From Acidimicrobiales bacterium (GTDB taxonomy: Bacteria; Actinomycetota; Acidimicrobiia; Acidimicrobiales; Bog-793), in contig DATGLP010000023.1 of NCBI GenBank assembly GCA_035294085.1, positions 98,661-162,660 of the forward strand: a stretch of DNA of 64,000 nt. Reading direction: 5' to 3'. The notes under the pieces are model-generated. The model did no database searches, was not told where the DNA came from, and saw only the letters and a list, made by a program, of their open reading frames with translations. Numbering within the stretch: the first letter of the stretch is position 1; every line of letters starts with the position of its first letter. Shown in pieces: positions 25,954 through 35,459 of this stretch. Position numbers and translations under genes: made by a program.

Positions 25954-26238
25954 GTGCTGACCGTGACGCGAGCCGTCGGCGAGCGCATCTTCATCGGCGA
26001 CGACATCGTCGTCGAGGTGCGCGCCGTGCTCGACTCCAAGCAGGTGCGCATCGCGATCGAGGCGCCCCGCCAGGTGCCGATCCGGCGGGCCGAGATCGTC
26101 GACGCCGTCTCGAGGGCGAACCTGCGCTCGCTCGCCGCGACGGGCGACGCCGCCGCCCTCGCCGCGGCCCTCGAGCCGGGTGCTCAGCGCAGCTCGGCCT
26201 CGAGCAGCGAGAGCGGGTCCTCGAACCACTCCTCGTAG
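25954..26238 (+). CDS. csrA: Translational regulator CsrA
   Basis: A 94-residue protein. Residues 1-50 are a clear CsrA RNA-binding core (MLTVTRAVGERIFIGDDIVVEV...QVRIAIEAPRQVPIRRAEI). A ~25-residue Ser-rich tail follows, longer than in most CsrA proteins (~60-75). The last 55 bases are antisense to the end of the convergent glycosyltransferase gene, which may explain the odd tail. With FliW it should form the flagellin homeostasis switch. Confidence 0.92.
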   Translation: MLTVTRAVGERIFIGDDIVVEVRAVLDSKQVRIAIEAPRQVPIRRAEIVDAVSRANLRSLAATGDAAALAAALEPGAQRSSASSSESGSSNHSS

Positions 26239-27917
26239 CGGGCGCCGTTCCCGAGCACCCGGAGCGCCTCCGTCGTGCCGAGCACGTCGTGGGGCCGCCT
26301 CGCGGCGCGCGCCGCGACGAGCTCGAGGTAGAGGTAGTCCGGGTGCGCCGGGAAGTCGCGCGCGAAGGCGGCGGCGAGGTCGGCCGCCTCCCCGGCCCGC
26401 CCCGAGGCGAGCAGGGCGAGCACCACCCAGCGCCCGAGGACCGCCTGCTCGGGCCGGGCAGCCGCCTCGCAGCGCCGGGCCAGGTCGGCGAAGGCGCCCG
26501 CGCCGTCGCCCTCGGCGAGCAGGTCGATGGCTGCCTGGTAGGGGGAGTCGGCGAGCGGGAGCTCGCTGCGCAGCGGCAGGTAGGCGCGGGTCACCCCCGG
26601 CGCCCCGGCCTCGTTCGTCGCGACCACCTTCCAGCGAACGACCCGCAGGCCGGCCACGGTGGGGCACGACAGGGGCAGGGCGAGCAGCCGGCTGGCGAGG
26701 GCGTCGAGGCGGACCTCGAAGCGCTCCTTGTCGCCCTCGCGGGTGAAGGTGGCGCCCCCCAGGTCGGCGTGCACCGGCGCGGGCGCCTCGAAGCGCTGGG
26801 CGGCGGCGACGGCGCGGTAGTGGCGGGCGAGGAGCGCCGCGGCGCGCCGGGAGCTCGAGCGCCGGGCGCTTCGCGCCGCACCGGCGCCGAGGCGCCGGGC
26901 GAGGCGAGCGTCCTCGAGCAGGCGCGCGACGCTCGCGGCGAGGCGCTCGACGTCGCCGAGCGGGGCGAGGAGACAGTTCGACCCGTCGCGTGCGACGTGG
27001 CGGATGCCGGGCGTGTCGGTGACGACGACGGGCGCGCCGCACGCCATCGCCTCGAGCACCCCGATGGCGAGCGACTGGTAGTCGCCGGGGGCGAGGACGG
27101 CCGCCGCGCGCCGGTAGAGGGAGGGGGCGGCAGCGCCCTCGAGCGGCACGGCCACGCCCGGCAGCGGGGTGCTCGCCGCGAGGCGCTCGCTCACCGCCCA
27201 GACGACGGCGAGGTTCGGGTGCGCGGCGCCGAGGCGGGCGACGACCGCGCGCGCGTCGTCGAGGCGGTCCGCGTCGGCCCCGGCGCCCGCCAGGACGACG
27301 ACGTGCCCGGCCGGCTCCTCGGCGCCTGGATGGAAGCGCTCGTCGTCGAGGCCCAGGGCGACCGTGCGCGTGGCGACGCCGTAGCGGCGGTCGAGCGCCG
27401 CAGCGGCCTCGTCGCCGACGGCGACGACGTCGTCGGCGCAGCGGATCGAGGCCCGCACCATCGCCTCGAGCTGCGGCGGGAGCGCGTCGTAGAGGTGGAA
27501 CCCGCCGAGCTCGAGGTAGACGACGGGCGCGATCCCGAGCTGGCGAGCCGGGGCCACCTGGTCCCAGTGGCAGGCGACGACGACGTCGCAGGGCGAGATC
27601 GCGTCCTCGAGCGGCTCGCCGAACGGGACGCGGACGAAGGGCACCCGCCCGTCCGCCGAGGGGGGCGCCGCGAAGTGGGAGAGCACCTCCACCTTCACCC
27701 CCGCCGCCTGCAGCCACCGGGCGTGGTCGAAGCTCGCCCTGCCCGGGGCGCCGGCGTCGGCCGGCGCGCCGAGCAGCGCGACGCGAAGCGGCGGGGGCGA
27801 CGGCGCCCGCCGGCGAAGCGGCGGGGGCGCCAGACGGGCAGCCCCGCCGGCGACGAGGAGCTCCACGAGCCGGGCGGCGGCAGCGGCGTCCGCCGCGCGG
27901 CCGGTGAGCGCCGGCAT
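26184..27917 (-). CDS. Family 4 glycosyltransferase with C-terminal helical repeats
   Basis: A 577-residue protein. The N-terminal GT-B half contains LRVALLGAPADAG, FDHARWLQAAGVKVEVLSHF and the sugar-nucleotide half DYQSLAIGVLEAMACGAPVVVTDTPGIRHVARDGSN (GT4 E(x7)E-type region, ~290-330). After ~400 comes a region of short helical repeats (SPYQAAIDLLAEGDGAGAFADLARRCEAA, AVLGRWVVLALLASGRAGEAADLA), probably TPR-like. It follows fliD-fliS-fliT with its ATG touching the fliT stop, so it is cotranscribed with filament-cap genes. Flagellin glycosylation is the likely role (inference). Confidence 0.8.
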   Translation of the reverse strand: MPALTGRAADAAAAARLVELLVAGGAARLAPPPLRRRAPSPPPLRVALLGAPADAGAPGRASFDHARWLQAAGVKVEVLSHFAAPPSADGRVPFVRVPFGEPLEDAISPCDVVVACHWDQVAPARQLGIAPVVYLELGGFHLYDALPPQLEAMVRASIRCADDVVAVGDEAAAALDRRYGVATRTVALGLDDERFHPGAEEPAGHVVVLAGAGADADRLDDARAVVARLGAAHPNLAVVWAVSERLAASTPLPGVAVPLEGAAAPSLYRRAAAVLAPGDYQSLAIGVLEAMACGAPVVVTDTPGIRHVARDGSNCLLAPLGDVERLAASVARLLEDARLARRLGAGAARSARRSSSRRAAALLARHYRAVAAAQRFEAPAPVHADLGGATFTREGDKERFEVRLDALASRLLALPLSCPTVAGLRVVRWKVVATNEAGAPGVTRAYLPLRSELPLADSPYQAAIDLLAEGDGAGAFADLARRCEAAARPEQAVLGRWVVLALLASGRAGEAADLAAAFARDFPAHPDYLYLELVAARAARRPHDVLGTTEALRVLGNGARYEEWFEDPLSLLEAELR

Positions 27918-28205
27918 CTACAGCGTCCGCTCGAAGGCCGGCGGGCGGCGCGCCTCGCGCCGGCTCGAGCCGAGGGCCCGGCGCGCCCGAAGGTTCTCGG
28001 TCCGGCGCTCGAGGACGACCGCCACGAGGCGCTCGACCTCGCCGGCGAGGCGACCCGCCTCGGCCGCGACCTCGCCGGGCACGGGGCCGGCGGGGGGGGC
28101 CGGCGCGGCGAGGGCGAGGGCCTCGTCGGTGCCGAGGAGGGGCGCGAGCGCGACGAGGAAGCGGTCGAGCTCGGCGAGGTACTCAGGCCAGGACGGATCC
28201 GGCAC
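27918..28205 (-). CDS. fliT: FliT-like flagellar chaperone
   Basis: A 95-residue helical protein starting at a GTG inside the end of fliS (23-base overlap). It begins PDPSWPEYLAELDRFLVALAPLLG and ends with a long helix GEVAAEAGRLAGEVERLVAVVLERRTENLRARRAL and a basic tail. Order fliD-fliS-fliT and size match the FliD chaperone FliT. Direct sequence similarity is weak, so the name rests mainly on context. Confidence 0.6.
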   Translation of the reverse strand: MPDPSWPEYLAELDRFLVALAPLLGTDEALALAAPAPPAGPVPGEVAAEAGRLAGEVERLVAVVLERRTENLRARRALGSSRREARRPPAFERTL

Positions 28206-28602
28206 CGGCGAGCTCGCTCTCCCCCAGCGCGGCCGGGACGGCCTGCTCCCAGGCACGCTGCAGCGGCTCGACGATGGCGACGCAGATGTCGAGCGCCTCG
28301 ACCCGCTTCTCCAGGTTGGCCTGGGCGAGGGCTGCCTCGAGCACCTGGTAGAGGGCGAGGAGGTCCCGGCCGGCGGGGAAGCGGTCCGGCTGCAGCGCGG
28401 CGGCGAGCACCTGCACGATGCGCTGCGCGTGCACGAGCGCCTCGTGCGCCTCGCGGACCTGTCCCCCGACGATCGCGGCACGCGCCTCTCCCATGTCCGA
28501 GACGAGCCGTTCGTACAGCTTAAGGAGCAGCTGCGGACCCGACAACGTGCTCGCCGAGGTCCCGGCGTAGGCTGCGGCGACCTCCGTCGCTGACCGTTCC
28601 AT
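28183..28602 (-). CDS. fliS: Flagellin-specific export chaperone FliS
   Basis: A 139-residue protein with the FliS pattern: AAAYAGTSASTLSGPQLLLKLYERLVSDMGEARAAI (Y...LSGPQLLlklYerll), then HEALVHAQRIVQVLAAALQP and LLALYQVLEAALAQANLEKRVEAL. FliS caps the C-terminus of flagellin before export. A GTG at 28620 that overlaps the fliD stop would add six residues; ATG 28602 is preceded by AAAGGGG. Its presence implies a flagellin gene elsewhere in the genome. Confidence 0.92.
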   Translation of the reverse strand: MERSATEVAAAYAGTSASTLSGPQLLLKLYERLVSDMGEARAAIVGGQVREAHEALVHAQRIVQVLAAALQPDRFPAGRDLLALYQVLEAALAQANLEKRVEALDICVAIVEPLQRAWEQAVPAALGESELAGAGSVLA

Positions 28603-28616
28603 CGTGCGTGCCCCTT

Positions 28617-31160
28617 TCACCCGCCGCTCGAGCTCGTGGACGTCGTCGCCGAGCCGAGCGAGCCGAACGAGGTGCCGCCGAGGGCGTTCGCCAGGTAGGC
28701 GCCCTGGGCCCGCAGGCTCGCCAGCGTCGCCTCGAGGCTGTTGAACTCCTGGACGAGCGCCGCCTGCTGCTGGTCGACGAGCTGCTGCTGGAGCGTGATC
28801 TGGCTGGCGAGCCCGGCGTCGGTGGCCTCGAGCCCGCTCACCTCCGCCGGCAGCAGGCCCCCCGGCTCGGCCACCGACGCCGCCGAGAGGCTCGCGACCT
28901 GCTGCGCGAGGCCCGGGGCGTAGGTGAACGAGCCGATCGGCGTCGAGCTCGTGATGCCCGGCGTCGTGACGAGGAGGGAGAGCCCGGCGAGCGTCGGGTC
29001 GCTCACCGGGGCGGCGAGCACCTGCCCGTCCCCGGTGGCGGCGACGCCGCCGATCGTGCCCGCGACGTCCGTCCCCGCGTACGGCGAGCCGGCAGCCAGG
29101 CCGAGCTCGTCGGTGCCGGAGACCGCCACCGTGAAGGACTGGCTCGACCCGTAGAGCTGGGAGGTCACCTGGAGGCTCGAGCCCGAGCCGTTCGGGACGA
29201 CCTGCGCGGACAGCGCGAGGCCCGACGCGGCGAAGGCGGCGTCGAGCCCGGAGGCGACCTGCGAGAGCGTCTCGCCCGCGCCGATCGCGTACTGGACGAC
29301 GCTCGAGCCCATCGTGATCGTGTACGTCTCGCCGCCCGCGAGCGTGCTCGAGGACGAGGCGAACACGGCGGTGCCGGTCGCGCTCGCCTGGGTCGCCGAG
29401 TGGGTGACGACGAGCGGGTACGTCCCCGGCGCGGTCGCGTTCCCCGCGTAGACGAGGCTGACGTCGCCGGTGCTCGCCGGGGGCGAGGGCGCGAAGGTCC
29501 CGCCCTGGGTGAACATGGCGGCGACGCCCGTCGGGTCCGCCGCGAAGTCCGCCGCGAAGGTGGTCGGGTCGAACCCGATCGTCCCGCCGCTCGCGAGGGT
29601 GAGGCCCGCCGCGCTCCCGGCGCTGCCCGCGTCGGCCGCCGGGCTCGAGCCGATCGCGGCCCCGAAGTAGCCGAGGATCTGCTGCGCGAGCAGCTCGAGC
29701 GAGCCGTCCCCGTTGAGCGGCGCGGCGGTGTTCGTCGTCGGGTCGTAGGCGGTGTCGGTGGCGATGTCGGCGAGCACCTTGTTCGCCGCGTCGACGAGCG
29801 CCTGCACCTTGGAGGCGGCGACCGACCCGTCGGGGCTCACGCTCACCGTGACCGGCGCCTGGGACGTGGCCACGAGGTCGATCGACACGCCCGGCAGGAG
29901 CCCGCCCAGGGTGTTCGTCGGCGACGTGACCTCGTAGCCGGTGGCGCCGCCGATGCGCACGAGCGCGTCCGCGCCGGCGGTCGTCGTCGTGAGGGCGCCG
30001 AGGGAGGACGCGGCGAAGGCGTTCGGGTCGATCGTGACGTCGTTCGCCTGTCCGGTCGCCTGGGAGGCGAGCTCGAGGGCGTAGGCGTTCGTGCCGACCT
30101 GGAGGGCCGACGCGCTGATGCCGAGGCCGGCGCCGTTGATCGCGCTCACGACCGACTGGAGCGACCCGTTGCCGACCGAGACGTTCGCCGCGCTCATGGA
30201 ACCGAGGGACAGGCCGCCGGCGGCGAGGGTCGCGCTGATGGTCCCACCGGTCCCCGAGGTGAGCGTCGCCGTCGTCGTCCCCGCGCCGGAGATGAAGCTG
30301 ACCGTGTTCGCCGTCCCGTCGACGTTCACGATGCCGTCGGTCCCCGTCCCGCTGGCGCCGGTGGCGAGGCCGAGCGCCGCGTTCGCCGAGGCGCTCGCCA
30401 CCTGCAGCGTCGCCTGGGAGCCCTGGTCCGCCGTCGTGAGGACGAGGTCCCCCGCAGCATCGACCGAGGCGGTGACCGTCCCGCCCGTCGCCTGCGTGAC
30501 GGCCGCGGCGAGCTGGCTCGCCGTGTAGGTTCCGGCGGCGATCGTGTAGTTCCGCGTCGTGCCGTCCACCACGAGGCTCAGCGCGTCGTTCGAGCTCGAG
30601 ATCGTCGTCGAGGCGGCGAGCGGCGAGGCGCCCGACACGCTCGCCCCCGCGGAGGCCTGCGTGACCTCGATGCTGTGCGAGCCGAGCGCCAGACCACTGC
30701 CGCTGAAGGCGGTGATCCCGATGCCCGACCCGCCGCGCCCGACGAGCAGGTCGCCGCTCGCCACGACGTCGCCGGTGGCCGCGACCGTCCCCGCGGACAC
30801 GAGCGTGTCGGCCGCAGCGAGCTGGTCGACGACGAAGGAGACCGAGCCGGGCGACGCGCCGGTCCCGAGCGTCGCGCTCGCCACCGCCGGGTCCGAGGAG
30901 CTGGCCGAGAGGGCGCTCGCGAAGGCGTCGGGCGCGGCGATGGCCTGCGCGGCGCTCTCGAGCGCGCCGAGATCGGCCTCGATCGCCTGGTAGTCGCTGA
31001 TCTTCGTCTCGTTCTGGCTCTGCGCCTGCTGGAGCGCCCGCAGCGGCGCCTCGTACTGCTGGAGCAGGGCCTGGATGATCTGCTGGGTCGGCAGGTTCGA
31101 CTCGATGCCCTGGAACGAGATCGCCGGGAGGCTCGAGCTGCTCGACGACACCATGGACAT
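28617..31160 (-). CDS. fliD: Filament cap protein FliD, enlarged
   Basis: An 847-residue cap protein, clearly longer than typical FliD (450-680). The N-terminal FliD_N block is FQGIESNLPTQQIIQALL...EAPLRALQQAQSQNETKISDYQAIEADLGAL. The middle has several Ala/Gly/Ser/Thr-rich beta modules with flagellin-hook IN-like repeats (SHSIEVTQ, TRNYTIAAGTYTASQLAAAV). The C-terminal FliD_C part is YFGAAIGSSP...IGFDPTTFAADFAADPTGVAAMF, ending ITLQQQLVDQQQAALVQEFNSLEATLASLRAQ. The start at 31160 lies 77 bases after the sigma-28-like element. Confidence 0.92.
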   Translation of the reverse strand: MSMVSSSSSSLPAISFQGIESNLPTQQIIQALLQQYEAPLRALQQAQSQNETKISDYQAIEADLGALESAAQAIAAPDAFASALSASSSDPAVASATLGTGASPGSVSFVVDQLAAADTLVSAGTVAATGDVVASGDLLVGRGGSGIGITAFSGSGLALGSHSIEVTQASAGASVSGASPLAASTTISSSNDALSLVVDGTTRNYTIAAGTYTASQLAAAVTQATGGTVTASVDAAGDLVLTTADQGSQATLQVASASANAALGLATGASGTGTDGIVNVDGTANTVSFISGAGTTTATLTSGTGGTISATLAAGGLSLGSMSAANVSVGNGSLQSVVSAINGAGLGISASALQVGTNAYALELASQATGQANDVTIDPNAFAASSLGALTTTTAGADALVRIGGATGYEVTSPTNTLGGLLPGVSIDLVATSQAPVTVSVSPDGSVAASKVQALVDAANKVLADIATDTAYDPTTNTAAPLNGDGSLELLAQQILGYFGAAIGSSPAADAGSAGSAAGLTLASGGTIGFDPTTFAADFAADPTGVAAMFTQGGTFAPSPPASTGDVSLVYAGNATAPGTYPLVVTHSATQASATGTAVFASSSSTLAGGETYTITMGSSVVQYAIGAGETLSQVASGLDAAFAASGLALSAQVVPNGSGSSLQVTSQLYGSSQSFTVAVSGTDELGLAAGSPYAGTDVAGTIGGVAATGDGQVLAAPVSDPTLAGLSLLVTTPGITSSTPIGSFTYAPGLAQQVASLSAASVAEPGGLLPAEVSGLEATDAGLASQITLQQQLVDQQQAALVQEFNSLEATLASLRAQGAYLANALGGTSFGSLGSATTSTSSSGG

Positions 31161-31237
31161 CCCAGGCCCCCTGCCTTCCTGCCTCGGCGCGGCCGCGTCC
31201 GGCGGTTGCTGGGCGGGGCCGGCGCCGTTCCCCCAAA

Positions 31238-31265
31238 CAAACGACCGGCGCCGCGGCGAGGTTAA
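31238..31265 (-). promoter_or_regulatory. sigma-28-like promoter of fliD-fliS-fliT
   Basis: Read on the minus strand: TTAACCTC, 12 bases, GTCGTTTG. It has the same 12-base spacer and a -10 differing by one or two bases from the flgB, flbD and flhA elements. It ends 77 bases before the fliD start. As at flgB, the -35 contains the TAA stop of the upstream gene. Confidence 0.65.
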
Positions 31266-31690
31266 GCCGGCGTCGACACCCCGCGAGGTGGCGCGCGCCT
31301 CACGCGGCGGAGCCCCCTCCCGGGCACGGCCGGCCGGCCCGGCGGCAGCTCGCGGGCGGGCGCGAGCGCGGCGGCCTCGACGAAGGCGAAGGCGCCGCCG
31401 CCGTTCGCCTGCCGCTCCCAGGCCGAGGCGCGCCGCCAGCCGGCGTCGGCGAGGAGCGCGTCGGCGAGGAGCAGGGATCGCTCGGCCCCGCCGGCGCCGA
31501 GCGGCGCCGCCACGACCGGCGGGACGCGGCGGCTGTCGTGGGAGCGCCAGACGAGGAGCAGCGACGGGCACGACAGCGCCGGGGTGACCTGGGCGAGCGC
31601 GCCGGGCGCGGGCGTGGGCGCCGCGGACCGGGCGAGGCGCTCGAGGGAGTCGGCGAGGAGGCGCAGCGACGCCCGGACGTGCGGGCGCAT
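31262..31690 (-). CDS. Hypothetical protein upstream of fliD
   Basis: A 142-residue protein from ATG 31690; a GTG at 31702 would add four residues. I do not recognise a family. The first part is helical (VRASLRLLADSLERLARS). The middle has a two-strand-like patch (SCPSLLLVWRSHDSRRVPPVVAAPL), and the tail is Pro/Arg-rich and probably disordered. Codon-position GC matches real genes here, and its stop codon lies in the fliD promoter. It could be a regulator or accessory of the filament cap operon, but nothing shows this. Confidence 0.5.
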   Translation of the reverse strand: MRPHVRASLRLLADSLERLARSAAPTPAPGALAQVTPALSCPSLLLVWRSHDSRRVPPVVAAPLGAGGAERSLLLADALLADAGWRRASAWERQANGGGAFAFVEAAALAPARELPPGRPAVPGRGLRRVRRAPPRGVSTPA

Positions 31691-31702
31691 TGTCCGGTCC
31701 AC

Positions 31703-32127
31703 CCTGCCTTCTTACCGGCTCGTGCGACCCCCGTCCAGCGGCGCGACCTCCCAGCTCACGAGCGGTGCACGGACCGCCACGCTCGGTGGCTGCAGCCCGC
31801 CTGCCCGCTCGGTCGGGGTCCCGACGCGCGCCGCGTGCGCGGGGCGCGCTCGGAGGACGCGGCGCCCCGGTGGCTCGCGCCCGGGCGCGGCGCTCGCGGG
31901 GACGCCTCGGGCGCGGCCGTGCCGGAGGCGTCGCTCGTCGCGCCGCCGGGACCGGCGCCTCGCCGGCGCGCGCGCGTGCGCCCTCGGCCGCGTCCCGCCG
32001 GCGGCGTGGACGCGCCGAGCCGCATCGACAGCCGCTCCCCGCTCGGGGGCTGCCCGGCCCCGGAGGGGCCCGCCGCGGCCCGCCGTCTCCTCGCCTGGGG
32101 CGCCGCCCGGTGACGTCGCGGTGCGCG
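31703..32127. other. Unassigned 425-base stretch, possible gene remnant
   Basis: No convincing intact gene. On the minus strand the last ~35 codons before a stop at 31712 look coding (GTPTERAGGLQPPSVAVRAP, GC-rich third positions), but that frame has no usable start codon. An overlapping minus frame (31756-32025) carries the plausible codon pattern upstream of it. This would fit a frameshifted remnant, or chance at such high GC. I see no promoter or repeat in it. Confidence 0.3.
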
Positions 32128-33126
32128 TCAGCGCAGCCGCGCCACGACGTGGCGCCCGTAGGCGCGAAGCGTCGCCTCCATGTCGTCGTGCATGAGGTAG
32201 AGGGCGAACTGGTCGACGCCGAGGGCGGCGAGCTGCTCGAGGCGCTCGAGGTGCGCGCCGATCGGTCCGAGCACGCAGAAGCGATCGACGACCTCGTCGG
32301 GGACGAACTCGGCGGTCGGGTTGCCCGCCCTGCCGTGGTGGGCGTAGTCGTAGGCGGGCCGCTGCGCGACGTAGTCCGTGAGCACCCGCGGCAGGTCGGC
32401 CGAGGAGGCGCCGTAGCGGGCGACGAGGTCGGCCACGTGGTTGCCCACCATCCCGCCGAACCAGCGCAGCTGGGCGCGCTGGGACACGAGGTCGTCGCCG
32501 ACATAGGCCGGCGCGGCGGCGACGAGCCGGAAGGGCGACGAGCCTCGTCCCGCCTCGTGCCGGGCGCGCCGCGCGCTCGCCGCAGCCCACTCGACGATCG
32601 CCGGATCGGCGAGCTGGACGATCAGGCCGTCCGCGTGCCGGCCGGCGCAGGCGAGGGCTCGCGGACCGTAGGCGGCCATGAGGACGTCGAGGCGGCCGCC
32701 GACGACCCAGGGCAGGCGCACGGGTCGCCCGTTCAAGACGACGGTCCGCCCCTCGGCGAGGCCCTTGATGGCGGCCGCCGCCTCGGCGACGAGCGAGAGC
32801 GAGGCGGGCTGCGCGCCCGTCACCCGCACGGCCGAGTCCCCGCGCCCGATGCCGCAGATCGTGCGGTTGCCGAACATCTCGTTCAACGTCGCGAAGCACG
32901 ACGCGGTCACCGCCCAGTCGCGCGACAGCGGGTTCGTCACCATCGGGCCGACGAGCACCGAGCGCGTGCGCGCCAGGATCTGCGAGTAGATGACGAACGG
33001 CTCCTCCCACAGCACGGTCGAGTCGAACGTCCACACGTGGCTGAAGCCGAGGTCCTCGGCCATCGCCGCGAGCTCGATGACCCGGCGCGCCGGCGGGTTC
33101 GTCTGCAGCACGAGGCCGAGCTCCAT
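32128..33126 (-). CDS. LLM-family F420/flavin-dependent oxidoreductase
   Basis: A 332-residue TIM-barrel enzyme of the bacterial luciferase-like family. It has ELGLVLQTNPPARRVIELAAMAEDLGFSHVWTFDS, then NPLSRDWAVTASCFATLNEMFGNRTICGIGRGDS and DVLMAAYGPRALACAGRHADGLI, a pattern closest to F420-dependent mer-like members. As I recall, the CPS_4043 subfamily (TIGR03842) is noted for linkage to dihydropyrimidinase genes. It is the last gene of the pyrimidine operon, 20 bases after dihydropyrimidinase, with a GGGGAGGG ribosome site. It could supply the missing uracil-reduction step (inference). A monooxygenase role is the alternative. Confidence 0.82.
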   Translation of the reverse strand: MELGLVLQTNPPARRVIELAAMAEDLGFSHVWTFDSTVLWEEPFVIYSQILARTRSVLVGPMVTNPLSRDWAVTASCFATLNEMFGNRTICGIGRGDSAVRVTGAQPASLSLVAEAAAAIKGLAEGRTVVLNGRPVRLPWVVGGRLDVLMAAYGPRALACAGRHADGLIVQLADPAIVEWAAASARRARHEAGRGSSPFRLVAAAPAYVGDDLVSQRAQLRWFGGMVGNHVADLVARYGASSADLPRVLTDYVAQRPAYDYAHHGRAGNPTAEFVPDEVVDRFCVLGPIGAHLERLEQLAALGVDQFALYLMHDDMEATLRAYGRHVVARLR

Positions 33127-33146
33127 CTCCCCCCTCCCCAACGTGC

Positions 33147-34550
<1,404 letters not shown>

Positions 34551-34579
34551 CTCGTCGCCTCCTCGGCCCGCCCTCGCTC

Positions 34580-35422
34580 TCAGGGCGCCACGAGCGGCCC
34601 GTAGGCCGCGGGGTTGCGGTCGCGGTAGAAGGCCCAGGTGTCGCGCACCTCGGCGAGCAGCCCCATGTCGAGGTCGCGCACGACGACCTCGTCGTCTCGG
34701 TCGGAGCCGGCCTCCCCGACGAGGGCGCCGCGGGGGTCGACGAAGTAGGAGCTGCCGTAGAACTCGTCGTCGCCGAGCGGCTCGACGCCGACACGGTTGA
34801 CGGCGCCGACGAAGTACTGGTTCGCCACCGCGGCGGCCGGCTGCTCGAGGCGCCACAGGTGCGCGGACAGGCCCCGGCTGGTCGCCGACGGGTTGAAGAC
34901 GATGCGCGCCCCGCCGAGGCCGAGGGCGCGCCAGCCCTCCGGGAAGTGGCGGTCGTAGCAGATGTAGACGCCGATCGCGCCGACGGCGGTGGCGAACACC
35001 GGGTACCCGAGGTTCCCCGGTCGGAAGTAGAACTTCTCCCAGAAGCCAGGCAGGTGCGGGATGTGCGTCTTCCGGTACTTGCCGACGTAGGAGCCGTCGG
35101 CGTCGACGACGAAGGCCGTGTTGTAGTAGCAGCCGGGCTGCTCGATCTCGTAGACCGGGACGACGAGGACGAGGCCGAGCTCGCGGGCCAGCTCTCGCAT
35201 CGCCTGCACGGTCGGCCCCCCGGGGACCGGCTCGGTGTACTCGTAGTACCTGCGCTCTTGGACCTGGCAGAAGTACGGCCCGTAGAACAGCTCCTGGAAG
35301 CAGACCACCTGCGCCCCCTGCGCGGCCGCTCGGCGGGCGAGCGCCACGTTCGCGTCGATCATCGACTGCTTGTCGCCGGTCCAGCGACACTGGACCAGCG
35401 CTGCTCGAACGATCTCGCCCAT
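34580..35422 (-). CDS. Beta-ureidopropionase (N-carbamoyl-beta-alanine amidohydrolase)
   Basis: A 280-residue nitrilase-superfamily enzyme. The Glu-Lys-Cys triad is visible: VVCFQELFYGPYF (Glu), KYRKTHIPHLPGFWEKFYFRPG (Lys) and IGVYICYDRHFPEGWR (Cys). The EKFYFRPG and NRVGVEP blocks are those of the carbamoyl-beta-alanine and N-carbamoylputrescine amidase group. The operon context (dihydropyrimidinase next, aminotransferase before) supports beta-ureidopropionase. The product is beta-alanine or 3-aminoisobutyrate plus CO2 and ammonia. The ATG at 35422 was chosen because the fold starts MGEIVRAALVQ. Confidence 0.9.
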   Translation of the reverse strand: MGEIVRAALVQCRWTGDKQSMIDANVALARRAAAQGAQVVCFQELFYGPYFCQVQERRYYEYTEPVPGGPTVQAMRELARELGLVLVVPVYEIEQPGCYYNTAFVVDADGSYVGKYRKTHIPHLPGFWEKFYFRPGNLGYPVFATAVGAIGVYICYDRHFPEGWRALGLGGARIVFNPSATSRGLSAHLWRLEQPAAAVANQYFVGAVNRVGVEPLGDDEFYGSSYFVDPRGALVGEAGSDRDDEVVVRDLDMGLLAEVRDTWAFYRDRNPAAYGPLVAP

Positions 35423-35459
35423 CGTGGTGCCCCTCCTCGCCGCCTCGCTCCGGGCGCTC

